A DNA stretch of 10,929 bases from Firmicutes bacterium UBA3932. Its GTDB lineage: Bacteria > Bacillota > Clostridia > Peptostreptococcales > Anaerovoracaceae. Position numbers and translations under genes: made by a program. Positions 6,856 to 10,929 of this stretch are shown in pieces; within the stretch, counting starts at the first letter, position 1; every line of letters starts with the position of its first letter. The stretch spans positions 1-10,929 of the forward strand of contig DGEG01000089.1 in the NCBI GenBank assembly GCA_002385825.1, written 5' to 3'. The notes beneath the pieces are model-generated. The model saw only the letters and a list, made by a program, of their open reading frames with translations. It was not told where the DNA came from and did not search any database.

Positions 6856-7632
6856 ATGGACTACCTCTATGATGGCAGCTTTGAAGGTTTTTTGTGCTGC
6901 GTGTACCTGCATTATTATGAAGAAAAAGCATCGGGAATTTACGTTCAGACCCGTTACCAGAACAAACTGTTTCAGCCTTATAAAATCGTAGATACGAATT
7001 ATGAGAGAGCAGAAAGAGTATACGAAGCCATAGAATCGAAGATATCATCCCGGGCTCTGAAACGGGTCTATTATCTCTTGCTTTCCAACTATGAAGAAAA
7101 AGAAAACATCGCACTTAACTATCTCAGACTGGGCTTCCGGCTGGGGGCCAAAGTGGATTCCTATCACAGCCATCCCGCTGTCTATGAGGCTCAGCAGGTT
7201 GCGCGAAAGGTTGCAAACGAAGCCCATCGTCTGGCCGGCCTGGTACGCTTTTCCGTCCTCAGAGCCAGTTCGAAAGAGGGAGAAAGGGAGCTGTTGTATG
7301 CCAAGATTGAACCGGACCACGATGTATTGGAACTGCTGGGCGAGCATTTCTCCGATCGCTTCAAAGGCGATCCTTTTCTCATTCACGATGCCAAGAGAAG
7401 CAAAGCGCTTTACAGCGCAGCCGGGCAGTGGCGCATTGCACCTATAGATGAAAAAGCCCTTCCCGATTTGTCTGAAGAGGAAAAACTCTATCGCAGGATG
7501 TGGAAGACATATTTTGACACCGTTGCCATCGAAGAAAGGATCAACCCGGCCTGTCAGAAGAGATATATGCCGGTGCGATACTGGAAAAACCTGACAGAGA
7601 TGCGGACCCCCGGCCCTTGTTCAGATAGATAA
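6856..7632 (+). CDS. DUF4130 protein, partner of the radical SAM DNA-repair protein
   Basis: 258 aa. It matches the probable DNA metabolism protein family (TIGR03915 / DUF4130) that is encoded next to TIGR03916 radical SAM proteins and is fused in some species to a uracil-DNA-glycosylase-like domain. Visible motifs are the start MDYLYDGSFEGFLCCVY, a central HRLAGLVRFSVL, YAKIEPDHDVLELLGEHFSDRF, LIHDAKR, and near the end EERINPACQKRYMPVRYWKNLTE. It is a soluble protein with no membrane segment. Its biochemical activity is not established; association with nucleic-acid repair is inferred from the partner and the fusions. Three in-frame ATGs exist (6823, 6841, 6856). The last was chosen since it has GGAG 6 nt upstream and matches the family N-terminus. 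No glycosylase domain is fused here and none is encoded nearby. The gene is separated from its partner by the repeat array, although such pairs are usually adjacent. Confidence 0.88.
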   Translation: MDYLYDGSFEGFLCCVYLHYYEEKASGIYVQTRYQNKLFQPYKIVDTNYERAERVYEAIESKISSRALKRVYYLLLSNYEEKENIALNYLRLGFRLGAKVDSYHSHPAVYEAQQVARKVANEAHRLAGLVRFSVLRASSKEGERELLYAKIEPDHDVLELLGEHFSDRFKGDPFLIHDAKRSKALYSAAGQWRIAPIDEKALPDLSEEEKLYRRMWKTYFDTVAIEERINPACQKRYMPVRYWKNLTEMRTPGPCSDR

Positions 7633-7696
7633 AATGTAATAGAATGATGTGAGTGAAAGGGTTGGAATGTGTGTGAGGGAATTTGAGGTGAAAGAT

Positions 7697-8440
7697 ATGT
7701 ACGAAGAATTAAAAGAAATTATCGATAAGAGCAATCGAATAGTTTTCTTCGGCGGCGCAGGCGTTTCGACGGAAAGCGGAGTGCCGGACTTCCGGTCTGA
7801 AAACGGCTTGTATCAAGCCAGGCAAAACTACGGTCGCTCGCCGGAGGAGCTGCTCTCCTACAGTTTCTTTCTCAGCGATATGAACACCTTTTTTGACTAC
7901 TATAAAAACAATCTCATCTACCGGGATGTGAAGCCGAATCGGGCTCATCTGGCTTTGGCCGAACTGGAGAAACGCGGGAAACTCTTAGCTGTAGTGACCC
8001 AGAATATAGACGGGCTTCATCAATTGGCAGGAAGTAAAACGGTTTGGGAACTGCACGGTTCCGTACAGCGCAATTACTGCATGAAGTGCGGCGCATTCTA
8101 CGATCTTGATTACATCATGGATCCCGAAAACTGCAAGGACGCCGAGGGGAAGCAATCCTACATTCCGTATTGCAGGAAATGCGGAGGTGTGGTCAAACCG
8201 GATGTGGTTCTCTATGAGGAAGCTTTGGATCAGAAGGTGCTGAACAATGCAGTGGATGCCATTGCCCGGGCGGATACGCTAATCGTGGGAGGAACTTCAC
8301 TGGTGGTTTATCCCGCTGCCGGATTGATTAATTATTTTCGCGGAGATGAGTTGGTACTGATCAACAAGTCGTCTACACCCTATGACAGGAAAGCCAGCCT
8401 GGTCATTCACGAGTCAATAGGCGATGTGCTGGGCACCTGA
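7697..8440 (+). CDS. cobB: Sir2-family NAD-dependent protein deacylase
   Basis: 247 aa, typical of bacterial class U/III sirtuins. The NAD-binding GAGVSTESGVPDFRS is at residues 20-34, TQNIDGLHQLAG at 101-112, the catalytic His in ELHGS (His120), the four zinc ligands Cys128, Cys131, Cys159 and Cys162, and GGTSLVVYPAAG at 198-209. It removes acyl groups from lysine using NAD, giving nicotinamide and O-acyl-ADP-ribose, in the cytosol. The ATG at 7697 was preferred because GAGGTG lies 6 nt upstream and the protein then begins at the normal sirtuin N-terminus; a GTG at 7649 would add 16 unusual residues. The gene follows the DUF4130 gene by 64 bp on the same strand and has its own terminator after it, so it may be the last gene of that operon. 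All catalytic residues are intact. The acyl specificity cannot be read from the sequence. Confidence 0.95.
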   Translation: MYEELKEIIDKSNRIVFFGGAGVSTESGVPDFRSENGLYQARQNYGRSPEELLSYSFFLSDMNTFFDYYKNNLIYRDVKPNRAHLALAELEKRGKLLAVVTQNIDGLHQLAGSKTVWELHGSVQRNYCMKCGAFYDLDYIMDPENCKDAEGKQSYIPYCRKCGGVVKPDVVLYEEALDQKVLNNAVDAIARADTLIVGGTSLVVYPAAGLINYFRGDELVLINKSSTPYDRKASLVIHESIGDVLGT

Positions 8441-8470
8441 GTGCTCACCGAACACTAAATCGATAAAAGC

Positions 8471-8516
8471 AAAAAGCAACCTAAAAATTCTTTTACTAAA
8501 AAGCGGTTGCTTTTTT
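8471..8516 (+). terminator. Rho-independent terminator after the Sir2 gene
   Basis: AAAAAGCAACC (8471-8481) pairs with GGTTGCTTTTT (8505-8515), an 11-bp stem with a 23-nt loop, followed by a T-rich TTTATTG. It begins about 30 bp after the Sir2 stop and closes the plus-strand cluster that starts at the radical SAM gene or earlier. Confidence 0.85.
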
Positions 8517-8803
8517 ATTGAAAAAAATGGATAATAAAACCTTTAGTCTCACCGCTCACTTTATAATCATTATAATCAACTAATTGTTTAATGCTCTTTT
8601 GCTCAAAGCCAGTGCTTAAAATCAACTAAAAATCTTGTGAGCACTTTATTTTAGCAGATTTTATTTCCATATATTTCAAATATGTGCCTTATATGACTCG
8701 TGATCAGCTAATATTTGCCTGAATCTATTTTTTTAGTTGACTTTTTTAGTGAAAAATCAGCTAAAATTTTGGCCTTTTCAAAATTTTAGTTGATATCCCG
8801 CCG
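8517..8803. repeat. Non-coding AT-rich stretch with six ATCARCTAA motifs
   Basis: No gene is seen. The motif ATCARCTAAW recurs at 8575-8584, 8621-8630, 8703-8712 and 8756-8765 on the plus strand, and inverted at 8731-8741 (TTTTAGTTGAC) and 8784-8794 (TTTTAGTTGAT). The pair at 8756-8770 and 8780-8794 forms a 15-bp hairpin with one G-T pair and the loop GGCCTTTTC. The inverted copy at 8731-8741 could also pair with the one at 8621. Such a cluster could be binding sites, a structured RNA, or the decayed remains of a small palindromic element. Confidence 0.6.
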
Positions 8804-8930
8804 AAGGCCCATGGCAGACATCCATGATAGAGGCCATAGCAGAAATTCAGGGCAGCAGTCCATGGCAGAGCCTATGGCGAAGGCCCTAGCAGAAGTCCGT
8901 GACTGATGCCCGTAGCAGCAGAAAGCTCAT
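8804..8930. repeat. Degenerate tandem repeat, about 25-bp unit, five copies
   Basis: Five units align around a GGCCATGGCAGA-like core: they start near 8804, 8831, 8857, 8881 and 8906 (AAGGCCCATGGCAGA, AGGCCATAGCAGA, AGTCCATGGCAGA, AGGCCCTAGCAGA, ATGCCCGTAGCAGCA). Spacings are 24-27 bp. The stretch is GC-richer than the surrounding AT-rich DNA. No open frame, promoter or known repeat family is recognised in it. Confidence 0.7.
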
Positions 8931-8978
8931 AAAAATGTAATTCGTAATGCATATTTATAAACCGAATCGTCTTTAAGT

Positions 8979-9018
8979 GTTTTCGGAGTCGGGAGATTAC
9001 TCTCCCGACCCCGAAAAC
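8979..9018. terminator. Strong hairpin just downstream of the FAH-family gene
   Basis: GTTTTCGGAGTCGGGAGA (8979-8996) pairs with 9001-9018 over 18 bp with one A-C mismatch and a four-base loop, TTAC. It begins 14 bp past the stop of the leftward FAH-family gene, the position expected for its terminator. The minus-strand 3' flank (ACTTAAAG) has no clear U-tract, so it may act mainly as a 3' stabilising hairpin or as a weaker terminator. Confidence 0.6.
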
Positions 9019-9031
9019 TTATTTTAAGAAA

Positions 9032-9934
9032 TTAATCTCCGACCGGATTTGTAAGGATCCCGATCTTCTCAATCTGGCATGTCACCCTATCGCCAGCCTT
9101 TAGGTACTTGGGCGGATTGAAACCCATGCCCACGCCGGCAGGGGTTCCGGTAAGAATTATATCGCCCGGGCGCAATTCGTAACCCCGGGACAGGTCGCTG
9201 ATAATCGTTGGAATGTCGAAAATCAAATCTCGGGTGTTTCCATGCTGCCTTAACTCTCCGTTCACATAACATTTGAGGTCAAGACACAGTGGGAAAGGCA
9301 GTGCGCTCCTGTGCACTATCCATGGACCTATAGGGCAATGGGTGGTGAGACTCTTTCCTTTATACCACTGAGTGTGATCATGTTGCAGATCCCTGGCGGA
9401 GACATCGTTTGCTATGGTATAACCGAAAATATAATCCTCAGCATTTTCCTTGGAAATGTTCATCCCCTTCTTGCCGATTACGATCGCCAACTCTACTTCG
9501 TAATCCACCTTGGAGGTGACATGGCTGTGGAGAAGAATAGTCTCTTCCGTGCCTATGACTGTATGATCGGGTTTGGTAAAGTAAATGGGATGCTCGGGAA
9601 GCTTATCGGAAAAGATTTGTCCTTTCAACTCTTCCGCATGGGCCTTGTAGTTTTTGCCCAAGCACACGATATTTCTTGCAGGAGCCGGTATGGGAGCCAG
9701 AAGCTTTACCTCTTCAAGCGGAATAGCATACTCGGGGCGCTGTCCAAAAAAGAAAGCGATTTTGTCTGTCCATTTCTCATCATAGCAACGAATAAAATCG
9801 ATCATCGAAGAGGGAGCTTCTTCCCTGGCCAACTCTTGTTCGAAAAAATGCTTTAACAAAAAAACTCTGGCACCCACGCCGTCGATGCAGCAGAGCTGCT
9901 CCTTGTCATCATGGAATATGGTTGCATAAATCAT
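9032..9934 (-). CDS. Fumarylacetoacetate hydrolase (FAH) family protein
   Basis: 300 aa, with an N-terminal variable domain (1-80) and the FAH fold after it. Visible family motifs are NIVCLGKNYKAHAEEL (88-103), YFTKPDHTVIG (118-128), the metal-binding DYEVELAIVIGK (144-155) with Glu146 and Glu148, the third ligand Asp177 in NDVSARDLQ, and RPGDIILTGTPAGVGMG (255-271). Members use Mg2+ or Mn2+ to cleave or isomerise acylpyruvates, 2-oxo acids or aromatic-degradation intermediates; oxaloacetate decarboxylation is also known in the FAHD1 group. The substrate here is not decided. The ATG at 9934 has AAAGGA about 12 nt upstream, which is longer than usual, but no other start fits the family better. 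The gene stands alone, between a hairpin and a repeat-rich leader, and no other catabolic genes lie in the window. All three metal ligands are present, so activity is likely. Confidence 0.92.
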   Translation of the reverse strand: MIYATIFHDDKEQLCCIDGVGARVFLLKHFFEQELAREEAPSSMIDFIRCYDEKWTDKIAFFFGQRPEYAIPLEEVKLLAPIPAPARNIVCLGKNYKAHAEELKGQIFSDKLPEHPIYFTKPDHTVIGTEETILLHSHVTSKVDYEVELAIVIGKKGMNISKENAEDYIFGYTIANDVSARDLQHDHTQWYKGKSLTTHCPIGPWIVHRSALPFPLCLDLKCYVNGELRQHGNTRDLIFDIPTIISDLSRGYELRPGDIILTGTPAGVGMGFNPPKYLKAGDRVTCQIEKIGILTNPVGD

Positions 9935-9986
9935 AGTTTGCTATAATCCTTTCTTTCCTGTGCTTTTATGTCTTCCGGTTGGAGTA

Positions 9987-10089
9987 TTTTCAGCCGAAAA
10001 GTTTTACTTGCATATCGAGCGTTTTCAGCCGAAAGTACATGCCTGCATATCGAACATTTTTTACCGAAAATGTTCTTGCTTATATACAC
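9987..10089. repeat. 35-bp-period tandem repeat upstream of the FAH-family gene
   Basis: Three units start at 9987, 10022 and 10057, exactly 35 bp apart. The first two share TTTTCAGCCGAAA and, in the second half, TGCATATCGA; the third is TTTTTTACCGAAAA followed by CTTGCTTATA. A partial fourth copy of the second half, CTTGCATAT, is at 10091-10099. Unit 3 contains a perfect 9-bp palindrome, GAACATTTT (10052-10060) with AAAATGTTC (10067-10075). The array occupies most of the 226 bp between the P-II-like genes and the FAH gene, where the FAH promoter or leader should be. The identity between units is too low and the spacing too regular for a CRISPR. Confidence 0.75.
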
Positions 10090-10160
10090 GCTTGCATATT
10101 AATATACATTCTTTCGATAGGGTACTTCAACCTTATTTTCTTCCGATTATCCTGAATCGT

Positions 10161-10523
10161 TTACTCCGAATTGCGGTATTGCTTTAAAAACTCATCCACA
10201 TCCACATGATGGAGTACTCCTACCACATCCTCAACAGGCAGGGCAAAGGACAGGCCCCTGCCGGGTGTAGACAAACCGGCTTCGTCAACGATGGCGTGCA
10301 TGATTTGCCTGGTGAGCTTATGCTTCACCAAATTCAGGACCACTTCTTTCTCTGGTTGTATGGTGATTCCGAAAAATTTCTCCACCTCATGAATACCCGT
10401 ACCCCTGGCGTAAAAGATGGTGCCTCCTTGGGCCCCGGCTTTCTTGGCCGCCTCAACAACCACATCCGCATATCCCCGGTTGACTACGGTTATTATCAAA
10501 TCATACTCTCTCTCTGGGTTCAT
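10161..10523 (-). CDS. P-II-like signalling protein (second of a tandem pair)
   Basis: 120 aa, P-II (GlnB) superfamily size and pattern: a first strand YDLIITVVNRGYADVVVEAAKKAGAQGGTI (7-36), a GTGIHEVEKFFGITIQPEKEVVLNLV segment (41-66) in place of the classic T-loop, and TPGRGLSFALPVEDVVGV (86-103) at the B-loop and last strand. The uridylylated Tyr51 context of GlnB/GlnK (YRGAEY) is absent, so control by GlnD is unlikely. P-II-like trimers sense nucleotides and bind transporters or enzymes. The ATG at 10523 has GAGGAG 8 nt upstream and overlaps the end of the previous gene by 23 bp, which points to translational coupling. An ATG at 10556 would add 11 residues and lacks a good site. Sequences of this type are often encoded in pairs near DUF1538 membrane proteins; that is from memory, not seen here. 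Confidence 0.82.
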   Translation of the reverse strand: MNPEREYDLIITVVNRGYADVVVEAAKKAGAQGGTIFYARGTGIHEVEKFFGITIQPEKEVVLNLVKHKLTRQIMHAIVDEAGLSTPGRGLSFALPVEDVVGVLHHVDVDEFLKQYRNSE

Positions 10524-10890
10524 CTCTATCGCTCCTCTCTTCATATCCACAAACATAGCGAAGCGCTTTCGGTCCGCTTATCCCGGCTAGGGGAACTGTA
10601 AAAGCAATTCCGGTGTTGGGTCTCTCCAGGTCCATAACCTCTTTGATCTTTGTAAGAATGTCACGTATTTTGTCCTCGTCTGCAACGCTCAGCACCATGT
10701 CCTTTTCCGTGTCCGTCAAGCCCAGATAATCCATTATTTCCAGGCCGGCAGCGCCATGGGCAGGGGCTATCATATTAAAGGTAATTCCGTGATCTCGATA
10801 GAAGGCAACCATCTCTTCGCCGTCGTCCTTGTTGAGAATGGTGATGAGCAGCTTCATTTTCTTAGGAACCGGGCATGTACTGTGTTCCAT
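10501..10890 (-). CDS. P-II-like signalling protein (first of a tandem pair)
   Basis: 129 aa. It aligns by eye with its downstream neighbour: KLLITILNKDDGEEMVAFYRDHGI (13-36), then AAGLEIMDYLGLTDTEKDMVLSVA (47-70) where the neighbour has its FFGI..PEKEVVL stretch, and GIAFTVPLAGISG (94-106) at the end of the core. The two are diverged paralogues and could form hetero-trimers. It has no YRGAEY uridylylation motif. The first 12 residues and a charged C-terminal tail (116-129, rich in Glu, Arg and Asp) lie outside the core; the tail overlaps the start of the next gene in another frame. The ATG at 10890 has GGAGG 6 nt upstream. The regulated partner, perhaps a transporter, is expected beyond the right edge of the window; none is seen here. 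Weaker than classic P-II similarity, but the paired context supports the call. Confidence 0.75.
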   Translation of the reverse strand: MEHSTCPVPKKMKLLITILNKDDGEEMVAFYRDHGITFNMIAPAHGAAGLEIMDYLGLTDTEKDMVLSVADEDKIRDILTKIKEVMDLERPNTGIAFTVPLAGISGPKALRYVCGYEERSDRDEPRERV

Positions 10891-10905
10891 GATAAACCTC
10901 CATTC

Positions 10906-10922
10906 GGCCGTTAATTACGGCC
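10906..10922. other. Small GC palindrome just upstream of the P-II-like operon pair
   Basis: GGCCGT (10906-10911) pairs with ACGGCC (10917-10922) around a 5-nt loop. It lies 4 nt upstream of the GGAGG ribosome binding site (10897-10901 on the plus strand) of the first P-II-like gene. It may be an operator, a stem in the leader, or an intercistronic hairpin if the operon starts outside the window. Confidence 0.4.
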
Positions 10923-10929
10923 ATATTTT

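Noticed and set aside
9311..9856. 181-codon frame antisense to the FAH-family gene
   Set aside because: The minus-strand frame carries all FAH motifs; this one has no recognisable domain.

Overview
The window looks like chromosomal DNA of an anaerobic, low-to-mid GC Firmicute of the Clostridia/Eubacteriales type. The grounds are the strong AGGAGG-type ribosome binding sites, the AT-rich intergenic regions and the gene families: a MocR regulator next to an ECF S component, a UDG-linked radical SAM protein with a DUF4130 partner, DUF3841, and tandem P-II-like proteins. This is inferred from gene content; no rRNA or other taxonomic marker is present. No tRNA, rRNA, CRISPR array, transposase or phage gene was seen.

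Layout. (1) 1-208 holds nested inverted repeats that can serve as the terminator of the leftward gene. (2) 209-2616 is a divergent pair: a MocR/PdxR-like regulator (-) and an ECF transporter S component (+), sharing a 215-bp AT-rich control region. Together they suggest regulated vitamin uptake, most likely vitamin B6. The regulator has Ser where the PLP-binding Lys is expected. (3) 2744-3844 (-) is a patatin-like phospholipase that shares a bidirectional terminator with the S component. (4) 4313-4939 (+) is a DUF3841 protein. (5) 5095-8440 (+) is a DNA-metabolism cluster: a radical SAM protein with a C-terminal helix-hairpin-helix and a QISMF tail, its DUF4130 partner, and a Sir2 deacylase ending in a good terminator. 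(6) 8517-9031 is non-coding and repeat-rich. (7) 9032-9934 (-) is a fumarylacetoacetate-hydrolase-family enzyme with a 35-bp-period repeat upstream. (8) 10161-10890 (-) is an overlapping pair of P-II-like signalling proteins, probably the end of an operon that continues past the right edge.

The most unusual feature is a degenerate tandem array (seven recognisable units, about 45-bp period) at 6465-6798, between the radical SAM gene and its DUF4130 partner. Its first unit is the 3' end of the radical SAM gene, ending exactly at the stop codon, so the downstream units are decayed copies of the segment that encodes the QISMFY tail. Each unit starts near an ATTG/CAAT palindrome, and units 1 and 2 differ by a compensatory change in the palindrome arms. 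Two more degenerate tandem arrays (8804-8930 and 9987-10089) and a cluster of ATCARCTAA motifs (8575-8794) mark the right half of the window as rich in short non-coding repeats.
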